A stretch of 62,829 nucleotides of DNA from a bacterium (lineage in GTDB: Bacteria > Sysuimicrobiota > Sysuimicrobiia > Sysuimicrobiales > Segetimicrobiaceae), in contig DATGJN010000119.1 in NCBI GenBank assembly GCA_035295165.1, forward strand, positions 1 to 62,829, given 5' to 3'. Both the position numbers and the translations under genes were made by a program. Below are positions 15,142-22,937 of the stretch, one piece after another (within the stretch, counting starts at the first letter, position 1; each line of letters opens with the position of its first letter). The notes below the pieces were generated by a model. The model saw only the letters and a program-made list of their open reading frames with translations. It did not search any database and had not been told where the DNA came from.

Positions 15142-17244
15142 ATGGGCAGCAAGACGCACCGCAGGATCTTGGTGTTGAGTGTGACGTGCATTCTCGCGAT
15201 CGCCGTCCCCGCATGGTTCGCTGCGGTCGGTGTCCCGGCGGCGCAGGCTCAGACGGTGGTTCCCGGGCCGGGTACGGGCGGCAACGGCGGGAGTGGTGGC
15301 GCAGGCGGCACCAACAACACGAACGGTCAGGGGAACGGCGGCGCGGGCGGCGGCGGGGGGAACGGCGGTAGCACCGGCGGCGGCAACGGGGGCAACGGGG
15401 GCAACGGCGGTGGCGGTGGAAGCTTCCAGGGCGGGAACGGCGGAGCCGGCGGGAGTGCCGGGAACGGCGGCAACGGTGCCGGCAGCTTCGGATTTGGCGG
15501 CAACGGCGGGAACGGCGGCAACGGCGGCAACGGTGCGAACACCAACGGTGGCGGCGGCGGGACCGGCGGGAACGGCGGCGCCGGCGGGAACGGCGCATCC
15601 GCAGGCGGCCAAGGCGGGGCGGGCGGCGCCGGTGGGAACGGCGGGAACGGCGGAGCCACCGTTGGCGGGAATGGGACGGGCGGTGCCAATGGGACCAACG
15701 GCGGGAACGCGAGTGGAACGGAGAACGGCGCGAACGGGCAGAACGGCGCGAACGGGCAGAACGGCGCGAACGGACAGAACGCGCCGAACGGCGGGACCCA
15801 ACCCGCCCGCGGAGGCGACGGCAGCGGCGGCCCGGGTGGGAACGGAGGGATCGGCGGCAGCTTCGACTTCACGAATTCCGGCAGCGGCGGCGCGGGTGGC
15901 GCGGGCGGTGCCGGCGGCAGCTCCAACAGCGGCGGGCATTCCACCGGCTCCGGCGGCGTCGGGGGTCAGGGTGGGAACGGTGGGAACGGCAACAGCACGA
16001 GTTCCGGTAACGGCGGCGGCGGTGGCGCTGGCGGCGCCGGGAGCAGCAACAACACCGGCGCCGGTTCCGGTATGGGCGGTAACGGTGGCCAGGGCGGGGA
16101 CGGCGGCAATGCGAACGTCGACGGGTCCGGCAATGGTGGTGCTGGCGGGAACGGCGGTGCGGGCGGCGGGACCAACAGTGGCGCCGGAAGCGGCAATGGA
16201 GGCTCCGGGGCGCAAGGTGGTAACGGCGGCAGTTCGAACACCGGTGCGAGCGCCACAGCCGGCTCAGGGAACGGTGGTGCCGGAGGAAACGGCGGCGCGG
16301 GCGGTGGGACCAATAGCGGTGCCGGGAGCGGGAACGGCGGCAACGGCGGTCAAGGCGGGGACGGTGGGCAGGGCAACACCGGTACGTCCGGCAACGGCGG
16401 CGCGGGAGGTAACGGTGGTGCGGGCGGCAGCTTGAACGCCGGGAACGCCGGCTCGGGCAACGGTGGCGCCGGCGGGCAGGGTGGAAACGGCGGCAACAGC
16501 AACGCCCGAAGCGCCGGCAGCGGTGGCGCTGGCGGCACGGGCGGTGCCGGTGGCAGCTTGAACGGCGGGAACGGATCCGGCACAGGCGGTGCGGGCGGGC
16601 AGGGCGGGAACGGCGGCAGCGGGAACGCCGACAGTGCCGGGAGCGGCGGCACGGGCGGTGCCGGTGGCGCCGGCGGCGGCGCAAACAGCGGGAACAACTC
16701 GGGCGACGGTGGTGCCGGTGGCCAGGGCGGGAACGGCGGCAATCTGAACACCGGTACTGCGGGCAGTGGCGGCGCAGGTGGCAATGGCGGCGCGGGCGGG
16801 GCAGCAAACGGGGGGCACAACTCAGCGAACGGCGGCGCGGGCGGCCAGGGCGGGAACGGCGGCGGCGGCAACGCGGGCGCTTCGGGAAGCGGCGGCGCGG
16901 GCGGGAACGGTGGCGCTGGCGGCGGCGCAAACAGCGGGAACAACTCAGGGAACGGCGGCGCGGGCGGCCAGGGTGGTAACGGCGGCAACAGCAATACCGC
17001 GAGCGCCGGCACGGGCGGCGCCGGTGGCAGTGGTGGGAGTGGCGGCAGTTCGAACACTGGGGCCAACTCGGGCAACGGCGGCGCGGGCGGTCAGGGCGGC
17101 AACGGCGGCAGCAACAACACCAACAACTCCGGAGGCGGTGGCACCGGTGGCACGGGTGGCGCCGGCGGCAGCAACAACGCCAACGGTTCAGGCAATGGTG
17201 GTGCCGGTGGTCACGGCGGCAACGGCGGCAGCAGCAATCAGTAG
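15142..17244 (+). CDS. Large secreted Gly/Asn-rich repeat protein (PE_PGRS-like composition)
   Basis: A 700-residue protein. The signal peptide runs to about residue 36 (ILVLSVTCILAIAVPAW, then VPAAQAQT with an AQA cleavage site). Everything after it is Gly/Asn/Ser/Ala/Thr in GG-X triplets. From about residue 329 the sequence settles into nine tandem units of about 41 residues. Each unit has a four-triplet block (GGAGGNGGAGG), an Asn/Ser turn of about ten residues (ANSGNNSGN), a second block (GGAGGQGGNGG) and a second turn. It is unrelated in domain structure to mycobacterial PE_PGRS proteins (no PE domain) but shares their repeat chemistry. There is no anchor motif. The opposite-strand frames across it are composition shadows. 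A surface or matrix role is inferred. Confidence 0.75.
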   Translation: MGSKTHRRILVLSVTCILAIAVPAWFAAVGVPAAQAQTVVPGPGTGGNGGSGGAGGTNNTNGQGNGGAGGGGGNGGSTGGGNGGNGGNGGGGGSFQGGNGGAGGSAGNGGNGAGSFGFGGNGGNGGNGGNGANTNGGGGGTGGNGGAGGNGASAGGQGGAGGAGGNGGNGGATVGGNGTGGANGTNGGNASGTENGANGQNGANGQNGANGQNAPNGGTQPARGGDGSGGPGGNGGIGGSFDFTNSGSGGAGGAGGAGGSSNSGGHSTGSGGVGGQGGNGGNGNSTSSGNGGGGGAGGAGSSNNTGAGSGMGGNGGQGGDGGNANVDGSGNGGAGGNGGAGGGTNSGAGSGNGGSGAQGGNGGSSNTGASATAGSGNGGAGGNGGAGGGTNSGAGSGNGGNGGQGGDGGQGNTGTSGNGGAGGNGGAGGSLNAGNAGSGNGGAGGQGGNGGNSNARSAGSGGAGGTGGAGGSLNGGNGSGTGGAGGQGGNGGSGNADSAGSGGTGGAGGAGGGANSGNNSGDGGAGGQGGNGGNLNTGTAGSGGAGGNGGAGGAANGGHNSANGGAGGQGGNGGGGNAGASGSGGAGGNGGAGGGANSGNNSGNGGAGGQGGNGGNSNTASAGTGGAGGSGGSGGSSNTGANSGNGGAGGQGGNGGSNNTNNSGGGGTGGTGGAGGSNNANGSGNGGAGGHGGNGGSSNQ
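16126..17241 (+). repeat. Nine tandem protein-coding repeats of about 123 bp
   Basis: The 3' half of the large glycine-rich gene is built from about nine degenerate 123-bp units, each encoding two GGX4 blocks joined by Asn/Ser-rich turns. The GGCGGCGCGGGCGG-type blocks are nearly identical between units, while the turn sequences vary. This region is prone to slippage, recombination and assembly error. Confidence 0.75.
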
Positions 17245-17260
17245 ATAGCGGCGTGCATCG

Positions 17261-17299
17261 CGCGGCGCCCGGGGACACAACTCGTCCTCGGGCGCCGCG
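17261..17299 (+). terminator. Hairpin after the glycine-rich gene
   Basis: Arms CGCGGCGCCCGGGGA (17261-17275) and TCCTCGGGCGCCGCG (17285-17299) form a 15-bp stem with one G-U pair around a nine-base loop, 17 bp after the stop codon. No T-run follows, so it may act as a bidirectional or factor-assisted terminator between converging genes. Confidence 0.6.
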
Positions 17300-17433
17300 A
17301 TACCCGTCGGCCGCCCGACGTGCGAGCGGCTAACCGGGAACGCGCTGTTCTCCGAGGAACGCGACCGGACCGCCAACCGTGGGCGGGTTCCGCGGTTCGT
17401 TCGGGTGCGGTCAGGATACGATCGATCGACGAT

Positions 17434-18204
17434 CTACCGGCAGGGCGGTTGGAGCACCTGGTTCGACTGCGCGGTCCCGGCGCTGTTGTCTGTGTTGGAG
17501 TGCCACGTCCACACCCCGATCACGTGGTGCTGGTCGTTCAGCACGGGCGAGCCGCTATTCCCCGCTTGTGGTCTGCCGTCGAACTGCATGTCGAACACCT
17601 GCGTCCCATCCTGGGCGGTGTGGAAGCCGCTCACGTGCCCGTCCGCCTTCCATTCCTCTGGAATCGGCGAGATGTGCCCGAACCCAAGCACCTGCACGTG
17701 CTGGCCGGTTGCAGCGCCGTCTGCGACCACCAGGGCACGAAACGTCGGCATCGCCCCGTCGCGCGCGGTGGCCAGGGTGATGCGTTGTCCATCGTGCAGC
17801 TTATCGACTAGCTCGCGGAACGGGAGCGAAGGAGGCTCCACTGCGATCTCCGCGATGTCCCGGCTCAAGAGCACGGACCTGGTGCCGTCCGTGAGGGGGT
17901 TATAGGAGAGTCTGGTTGCGCAGATGATCCGCGCGTCATAAAACGTGTGGCCGACAACCGCCACCAACTTGTACCGATCCGGTCGCGAGAAGCTTGGGAA
18001 GACCACGTGGCTATTCGTGATCGCGGTGCCGTCCGGCTTGATGAAGAAACCCGTTCCCGACACCCCCAAGGCCCAATTGGCGTTCCCGTCGAGGTTGATG
18101 ACCTGGAGCACCGCGTCGGCCGGGTCGGGCGCGTCTGCGCCGGCGAGCGACGCCGCGCCGAGCAACAGGAGCGCGCCGAGCGCGGCGGCGAGACGGTGCG
18201 GCAT
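17434..18204 (-). CDS. Secreted trypsin-like serine protease
   Basis: A 256-residue S1/HtrA-core-like protease. The signal peptide is MPHRLAAALGALLLLGAASL with likely cleavage at AGADA. The triad is His66 in TNSHVVF, Asp116 in LSRDIAEI and Ser217 in AGNSGSPVL. The upstream GVSGTGFFIKPDGTAITNSH is the typical first-strand context. There is no PDZ or C-terminal membrane domain, so it is a bare exported protease. ATG at 18204 follows GGAGGA, and the longer open frame upstream lacks a natural N-terminus. It converges on the glycine-rich protein genes. Processing of those proteins is possible but only suggested by proximity. Confidence 0.85.
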   Translation of the reverse strand: MPHRLAAALGALLLLGAASLAGADAPDPADAVLQVINLDGNANWALGVSGTGFFIKPDGTAITNSHVVFPSFSRPDRYKLVAVVGHTFYDARIICATRLSYNPLTDGTRSVLLSRDIAEIAVEPPSLPFRELVDKLHDGQRITLATARDGAMPTFRALVVADGAATGQHVQVLGFGHISPIPEEWKADGHVSGFHTAQDGTQVFDMQFDGRPQAGNSGSPVLNDQHHVIGVWTWHSNTDNSAGTAQSNQVLQPPCR

Positions 18205-18486
18205 CGCGTTTCCTCCGGCGTACGACGTACCGGACTCTTCACCGCCCCGGGGACCTGTCCCTGGCGAGCGAGCCCGTGGAGATGGGTGTCCTCTGCACCC
18301 GCGACCTGGGCATATCTCCAATGACGAACACTGGCTCGGAGCTCGATTATCTTCTCCTCACCGTGGTGACGCATCGTCACGCTCGTCCGCGAGTGGCTAC
18401 GAGGGTACAGGGCGCCCAACGGATCGGCCGGCCTCCCGGGGGCGGTCCTGCTTCGCCATTCCCTCGTCGTCGGTGCGGGCGCCACG

Positions 18487-19308
18487 GTGCTCGTGGGGGT
18501 CGGGGTGGGGGCGATCGCCGCCGGGATCGGTGAGAAGTATCTTGTGATCTGGCGGGACCACCCCGCCGTACTCGGCGAGTCGATCTGGGCGGCGGTGGCG
18601 GTGGGCGCGCTCAGCCTGTACGCGACCTTCGCGGCCGTGCTCCTGGGCGCGGCGAGGGACCTCGAACGGCGTCACGTGGCGCTGCAGCAGGTCTTTACCG
18701 ACATCGTGCAGTCACTGTCCCACGTGCTCGAGACCCGGTACACTAGGGCCGGAGACCATTCTGATCGGGTCGCCGAATTGGCCGCCGCGATCGCGGCGGC
18801 CATGGGCATGTCGCCGGAGGAGGTTCGCGATGTGCGCATCGCGGCCTATCTGCACGATGTCGGGAAGATCGGCGTCCACGACGACGTTTTGGTGAAACGC
18901 GGCCCGCTGACGAACGAGGAGCGGGCGGCCATGCAACGGCACGCCGTCTTGGGGTACGAGATCCTGGGGCAGGGACTGCTCCCGGAACGGATCAAGCTGG
19001 CGGTTCGCCATCATCACGAGTGGTGGGATGGGAACGGATATCCGGACGGGCTCGCGGGCGTCGCCATCCCACTGGCCGCGCGCGTCATCGCCGTTGCGGA
19101 CGTCTACACGGCGCTGACAGCGGATCGTCCGTACCGGTCGGCGCTCGCCCCGAGCGATGCGGTGGACGACATTCGCCGCTGGGCTGGCTCGCAGCTCGAT
19201 CCGCAGGTGGTTGCGGCATTCCTCAGGTTGGGGCAGGAGGAGCCGGCGCCGGTGGGTGCGGAGGATTCCGCCTCGGGTCGGCAGGTGTCGTTCCAGCCCG
19301 GATTCTAG
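18487..19308 (+). CDS. HD-GYP domain c-di-GMP phosphodiesterase, membrane-anchored
   Basis: The 273 residues from the GTG start include the C-terminal end of a first membrane helix (VLVGVGVGAIAAGIG), a second helix (SIWAAVAVGALSLYATFAAVL), a short linker helix, and a full HD-GYP domain with H123-D124 in YLHDVGKIGV, the HHH at 175-177 and GYP at 184-186 (GNGYPDGL). It should hydrolyse c-di-GMP. Between the stop at 18367 and 18487 the same frame reads as plausible protein (LVREWLRGYRAPNGSAG, then PGAVLLRHSLVVGAGAT) that would complete the first helix, but it has no ATG, GTG or TTG. Either a rare start is used or a base is wrong. A GAF-GGDEF gene follows 21 bp later, so synthesis and breakdown are paired. 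Confidence 0.88.
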   Translation: MLVGVGVGAIAAGIGEKYLVIWRDHPAVLGESIWAAVAVGALSLYATFAAVLLGAARDLERRHVALQQVFTDIVQSLSHVLETRYTRAGDHSDRVAELAAAIAAAMGMSPEEVRDVRIAAYLHDVGKIGVHDDVLVKRGPLTNEERAAMQRHAVLGYEILGQGLLPERIKLAVRHHHEWWDGNGYPDGLAGVAIPLAARVIAVADVYTALTADRPYRSALAPSDAVDDIRRWAGSQLDPQVVAAFLRLGQEEPAPVGAEDSASGRQVSFQPGF

Positions 19309-19329
19309 GACGAGGGAGACTTACTCAGC

Positions 19330-20373
19330 GTGAGTGGTTCGTCGGGGCAGGCCGAAGAGTACCTAAGCGTTGCAGAGCTGGATCGCTTCGCCACATTGAT
19401 GGAGCGCATGGTCCACGCGGACGGCGACAATCCGGAGGCGGTGCTCCTCCGGCTCCTCGATCATTGTATCGTACTGATGGGGGCCGAGGGCGGATCGATC
19501 ATGGTGCTCGCCGAGCCGAAGGTGCTCGCGCTGCGTGTCGCCCGAGGCCGGCTCGACGACGTGAAGTCGCATGCGCCGGTTCCGTTCGGACAGAGTATCG
19601 CGGGGCGCGTGGCGGAAACCGGCGTCGGCATGCTGGTGCAGGATGTGCCCGAGGGGTTGACCGGCTACATCTCCAAGACGCACCCTCCGCGGTCTGCCGT
19701 GTGTGTGCCCATCCGGTGCGAGGACCGAGTCGCCGGGATCCTGAACCTGAACCTGTGGACGGCCGACCGCCGGTTCGGCCCCACCGATCTTCGGATCGCC
19801 CGCCTGCTCGCGATTCAAGTCGCCTGGGTCCTCACGCTGAACCAGCGGCTCGCCGAGATCTGGCGCATCGCCAAGGTGGACGGGCTGACCGGGCTCTCGA
19901 CGCGGTGGCACTTTAGGATGCGGCTGGAAGCCGAGATCGCCCGATCCGCGCGTCAGGATCTGCAGTTTTGCGCGGTCATGACCGATCTGGACGAGTTCAA
20001 GCATCTCAACACCCGGTACGGGCACCTCGCGGCCGACGCCGTGCTGCGAGAGCTCGGTACCGTGATCCAGGCCCACGTGCGGACCATGGATCTCGTGGCC
20101 CGGTTCGGCGGGGACGAGTTCGTCCTGCTCCTGCCGGAGGCGGACATCCGAACGGCACTGCAGATCATCGGGCGTCTGCAGGCCGCCGTGGCCGCGCATC
20201 GGTTTCTGGGGCCTCAGGGAGAGGCGATCGGGCTGTCGCTGTGCGCCGGTATCGCGCAGTATCCGCTCGACGGCAGGGATCCCGATGACCTGCTCGAGGC
20301 AGCCGATCTTGCCTTGATGGACGCGAAGCGCCGGGGCGCCGGCGCCGTGTCGATCGAGGCGCCGATCGGGTAG
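19330..20373 (+). CDS. GAF-GGDEF diguanylate cyclase
   Basis: A 347-residue soluble enzyme that makes c-di-GMP from two GTP. A GAF sensor domain covers about residues 15-170 (GAEGGSIMVL, PFGQSIAGRVAETG, SAVCVPIRCEDRVAGILNL). The GGDEF domain begins at DGLTGLSTRWHF, with Asp220/Asp221 in MTDLDEFKHLN and an intact active loop GGDEF at 260-264. The inhibitory site RTMD (251-254) lies exactly five residues before GGDEF, so product inhibition is expected. It starts with GTG. It follows the HD-GYP gene and probably shares its transcript, a typical opposing pair that sets local c-di-GMP. Its 3' end overlaps the convergent mgsA frame by 160 bp. Confidence 0.93.
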   Translation: MSGSSGQAEEYLSVAELDRFATLMERMVHADGDNPEAVLLRLLDHCIVLMGAEGGSIMVLAEPKVLALRVARGRLDDVKSHAPVPFGQSIAGRVAETGVGMLVQDVPEGLTGYISKTHPPRSAVCVPIRCEDRVAGILNLNLWTADRRFGPTDLRIARLLAIQVAWVLTLNQRLAEIWRIAKVDGLTGLSTRWHFRMRLEAEIARSARQDLQFCAVMTDLDEFKHLNTRYGHLAADAVLRELGTVIQAHVRTMDLVARFGGDEFVLLLPEADIRTALQIIGRLQAAVAAHRFLGPQGEAIGLSLCAGIAQYPLDGRDPDDLLEAADLALMDAKRRGAGAVSIEAPIG

Positions 20374-20924
20374 ACTCCGCTCCGCGTCTGGCGGGTTTCC
20401 TGAATCGCCGTGCCGCCGCGGTTTACGTCCCGCGCGGCGGCCACTGCAACCGGGGCGCTCGGCGCCGTCGGCGGGCGCGTCCTGTCAGCGCCGCAGGGGG
20501 GGACGAGGCGGTCGTACGGCTCCCGCATCAGCGGGGAGGAGACCATGACGTCCGCCGACGCGCGGGTGCACGCGACCGGGACGTTCCAGCCGGCCGCGAC
20601 CCGAAGCAGCGCCCGCACGTCCGGATCGTGCGGCAGCGGTTCGAGCGGATCCCAGAAGACGATCAGAAACTCGATCGCGCCGCGCGCAATCCTCGCGCCG
20701 ATCTCGAGGTCGCCGCCGAGCGGCCCGCTGTGGGACGTGGTGACCGGGAGCCCCCACTCCTCTGCGATGATCCGTCCCGTGGTGCGCGTCGCGTACAGGC
20801 AATGGCGCTCCAGCGACCCACGGTTGAACCGCATCCAATCGACCAGTTCGGCCTTCTTGTTGTCGTGCGCAATGCACGCAATCCGCTTCTCGCGTTCGAT
20901 GCGAATCCGGTGGTACGTCTCCAC
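20214..20924 (-). CDS. mgsA: Methylglyoxal synthase
   Basis: The first 150 of 236 codons are a clear methylglyoxal synthase, which converts dihydroxyacetone phosphate to methylglyoxal and phosphate. Conserved stretches are RIACIAHDNKK, LYATRTTGRIIAEE, TSHSGPLGGDLEIGARIA (catalytic Asp72), FLIVFWDPLEPLPHDPDV and NVPVACTRASADVMVSSP. The enzyme relieves phosphorylated-sugar stress. The start is GTG at 20924. After about residue 145 the frame runs on for 90 low-complexity residues unlike any known member, antisense to the end of the GGDEF gene for 160 bp. The extension may be real or the result of a lost stop codon. Confidence 0.88.
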   Translation of the reverse strand: METYHRIRIEREKRIACIAHDNKKAELVDWMRFNRGSLERHCLYATRTTGRIIAEEWGLPVTTSHSGPLGGDLEIGARIARGAIEFLIVFWDPLEPLPHDPDVRALLRVAAGWNVPVACTRASADVMVSSPLMREPYDRLVPPCGADRTRPPTAPSAPVAVAAARDVNRGGTAIQETRQTRSGVYPIGASIDTAPAPRRFASIKARSAASSRSSGSLPSSGYCAIPAHSDSPIASP

Positions 20925-21036
20925 GCCATCACCTCTCGAACGGGCCCGCGTGCGCCCGCGGGGGGACTGTTTCCTTCGAGAGTAGCGCGGCGGTTCTCTA
21001 GCGAAGGTGAGGAGGCGTTCAAGGCTGTGTGAAGCG

Positions 21037-21978
21037 TCAGTGCTCGTCCAGGCGGTACCCGATGCCCCGGACGGCGACGATGCGAATGCCGCCGGGGGCC
21101 TCGATCTTCTTGCGGAGCCAGGCGATGTGCGTGTCCAACGTTCGCGTGTCGCCGAAGTAGTCTTCACCCCACACGTCCCGCAGGAGCCGCTCCCGGCGCA
21201 CGATCTTGCCTTGATGTCGCAGCAGCAGGTGCAGCAGGCCAAACTCCTTGGCCGAGAGCGGCACCGGCACGCCGCTCGCCGTCACCTCGTGGTGTTCGAC
21301 GTCCATCACAAGGCCGTGGATCGAGAGCTTGCGCTCCACGCCGGCCTGGATGACGAGTGTCTCGAGGACGTTCGCGATGTCTTCACACCGGTCCGTGGCG
21401 TCCTCCAGCATCTCGCAGATGTCTTTCCACTTGAGGATTTCCTTCGCGCTCGCGCGGCTCGCGAACAGCCGCCCGATCGCATCCCGTAGCACGTCGTCGC
21501 CGCGGTTCTCCAGCAGATGCAGGGTCCGGGTGTGCGGGAAGACGTCATGCATGTGAGGGACGCGGCGCACCGCCTCCCGCAGTTCTCGGGCGGACTCCAG
21601 CACAATCTTCCCTAGGTCGAGCGCAGGTGGGAACACCCGCCGGATGCGATGGATCGCCAGGCGCGCCGCGGCGGCCTCGATCCCGTCGAGCACGTCGTCC
21701 AAGTTGCCGGTGAGCGCCTGGACCGCCTCCGACAGCGTCGCATCGCCCCGGCCTGACGCCAAGGTTTCGAAGAGGTCGCGCGCGATCGCGTCGCCTTTGT
21801 GCTCCAGATCGCGGATCGGGGGCCACGCATCGCTAAAGGACGCTTTGCCCTCCAACCCCGTCACCAACGCACGCGCGGCGTTGAGGATCGTTTCCGTCAT
21901 GTCCTGCAGGAGGGCAAACTCCTGCGGGCTTGGGGCGGCCCCCGGCTCAGGCGCGGGACGATCGCGATCGACGTCCAT
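21037..21978 (-). CDS. DUF47/PhoU-like domain fused to PhoB-type winged-helix DNA-binding domain
   Basis: A 313-residue two-domain protein. Residues about 20-212 are a DUF47 (Pit-accessory, PhoU-like) helical domain with its twofold repeated metal-binding acidic helices: DLEHKGDAIARDLFETL, NLDDVLDGIEAAA, LLENRGDDVLRDAIGRLF and WKDICEMLEDATDRCEDIAN. Residues about 215-313 are an OmpR/PhoB winged helix: VPLSAKEFGLLHLLL, KIVRRERLLRDVWG, RTLDTHIAWLRKKIE and VRGIGYRLDEH. There is no receiver domain and no Asp phosphorylation site. DUF47 proteins normally act with Pit-type transporters, and none is in the window. The fusion suggests a one-component regulator whose phosphate- or metal-sensing module drives DNA binding directly. 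It follows the amidohydrolase gene by 41 bp but has its own -10. Confidence 0.88.
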   Translation of the reverse strand: MDVDRDRPAPEPGAAPSPQEFALLQDMTETILNAARALVTGLEGKASFSDAWPPIRDLEHKGDAIARDLFETLASGRGDATLSEAVQALTGNLDDVLDGIEAAAARLAIHRIRRVFPPALDLGKIVLESARELREAVRRVPHMHDVFPHTRTLHLLENRGDDVLRDAIGRLFASRASAKEILKWKDICEMLEDATDRCEDIANVLETLVIQAGVERKLSIHGLVMDVEHHEVTASGVPVPLSAKEFGLLHLLLRHQGKIVRRERLLRDVWGEDYFGDTRTLDTHIAWLRKKIEAPGGIRIVAVRGIGYRLDEH

Positions 21979-21986
21979 ACACAGGC

Positions 21987-21992
21987 ATTATA
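21987..21992 (-). promoter_or_regulatory. TATAAT -10 element, nearly leaderless
   Basis: On the minus strand CGCTATAATGCC gives a perfect -10 hexamer eight bases before the ATG of the DUF47-winged-helix gene. The expected transcription start falls within one to three bases of the start codon, so the mRNA would be leaderless or nearly so. The -35 region is poor. Confidence 0.5.
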
Positions 21993-22019
21993 GCGTACGG
22001 CGCCGACGTCGGTCCGCCG

Positions 22020-22937
22020 CTATGGCGGGTCGGGGAGCCCGAACAGCCGCCGCGCGTTGCCGCCGAAGATCAGCGCGAGATCTTCCGCCGACAGATCGAG
22101 CCGGCCGAACGTCTCCCGCTGGTCCTCGAGGATGGGCACCCGATAGTCCTCCGGCGCGCCGGAATCGGTGCCGAACATGATCCGGCGGACCCCGTACGTG
22201 CGGAGCAGGTCCCGGAACACCGCCTCGAGCGGCGGACAGCCCGGCGTAAACTCGCGCCAGTTGTTCGTGCCGGATGTGTCCACCCAGATGTTCTCCGTGT
22301 GATAGGCGAGGAAGAGCGCTTCCCGCAGAAACCCGGCTCCGCAGTGAGCGATCGTGAACGTGAGCTCGGGAAAGTCTCGCGCCGCCGCAGAGAGGTGCAG
22401 CGGGTTCGCATACAGGAGGTCGTAGATCGGCGCGATGGTGATCCCGAAGTGGAAGAGGACCGCGAGGCCTTGTTCAGCGGCCGCCTCGTAGACGGGATAC
22501 ACGCCGCGGTCGCTCGCGCTGAATCGCTGGATCGGGGGATAGAGCTTGAGGCCGCGGAGCCCCCGCGCGCGGAACCGGCGCACCGTCGCCGCCGCATCGG
22601 CCGCGGTGGGATCAACGACGCTTCCCCAGGCCTGGAACCGCTCGGGATTGAACCGCATGAACTCGGCCAGCTCCTCGTTGCCTTCGCCGACGGCGATGAA
22701 GAACCCAGTCTCGACGCCGGCCCGATCGAACGCAGCGGTCCAGCGCACGGCCTGGTCGCGGAGGGAGACGCCTTCGAGTGCTTGAATCCGTTGCGCCAAG
22801 CGGCTTCCCTGCCCGGCGAACGCCTCCATGGCCTTCGGGCGGATCGACCAGGGGCGGTCCCGCATGCGATGGAACATCGAGGCGGTGATGAGGTGCAGGT
22901 GGCTGTCCACGGTGTGGGGCACGGAGAGAGGCATCAT
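22020..22937 (-). CDS. Amidohydrolase family (PF04909-type) metal-dependent hydrolase
   Basis: A 305-residue TIM-barrel hydrolase. The HxH metal site is DSHLHL near residue 13. The barrel continues with GLRGLKLYPPIQRF, a metal-binding His in VLFHFGITIAP, another in FTIAHCGAGF, and the catalytic Asp in RIMFGTDSGAP. This set fits the amidohydrolase-2 group, which includes decarboxylases such as ACMSD and o-pyrocatechuate decarboxylase as well as hydrolases of lactones and amides. Two adjacent ATGs are possible starts. It precedes the DUF47-winged-helix gene on the same strand with 41 bp between. The substrate is unknown, and a link with phosphate sensing is not obvious. Confidence 0.85.
   Translation of the reverse strand: MMPLSVPHTVDSHLHLITASMFHRMRDRPWSIRPKAMEAFAGQGSRLAQRIQALEGVSLRDQAVRWTAAFDRAGVETGFFIAVGEGNEELAEFMRFNPERFQAWGSVVDPTAADAAATVRRFRARGLRGLKLYPPIQRFSASDRGVYPVYEAAAEQGLAVLFHFGITIAPIYDLLYANPLHLSAAARDFPELTFTIAHCGAGFLREALFLAYHTENIWVDTSGTNNWREFTPGCPPLEAVFRDLLRTYGVRRIMFGTDSGAPEDYRVPILEDQRETFGRLDLSAEDLALIFGGNARRLFGLPDPP

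Noticed and set aside
16126-17241. CRISPR-like spacing of repeats
   Set aside because: The repeats are coding, have no constant 25-40 bp direct repeat with unique spacers, and no cas genes are present. No CRISPR array was seen anywhere in the window.
15112-17278. Long open frames on both strands across the glycine-rich genes (Pro-rich, Arg/His/Cys-rich or Ala/Thr-rich)
   Set aside because: They result from the GGC-repeat composition, which leaves every frame free of stops. Only the forward frames with signal peptides and GGX periodicity are natural.
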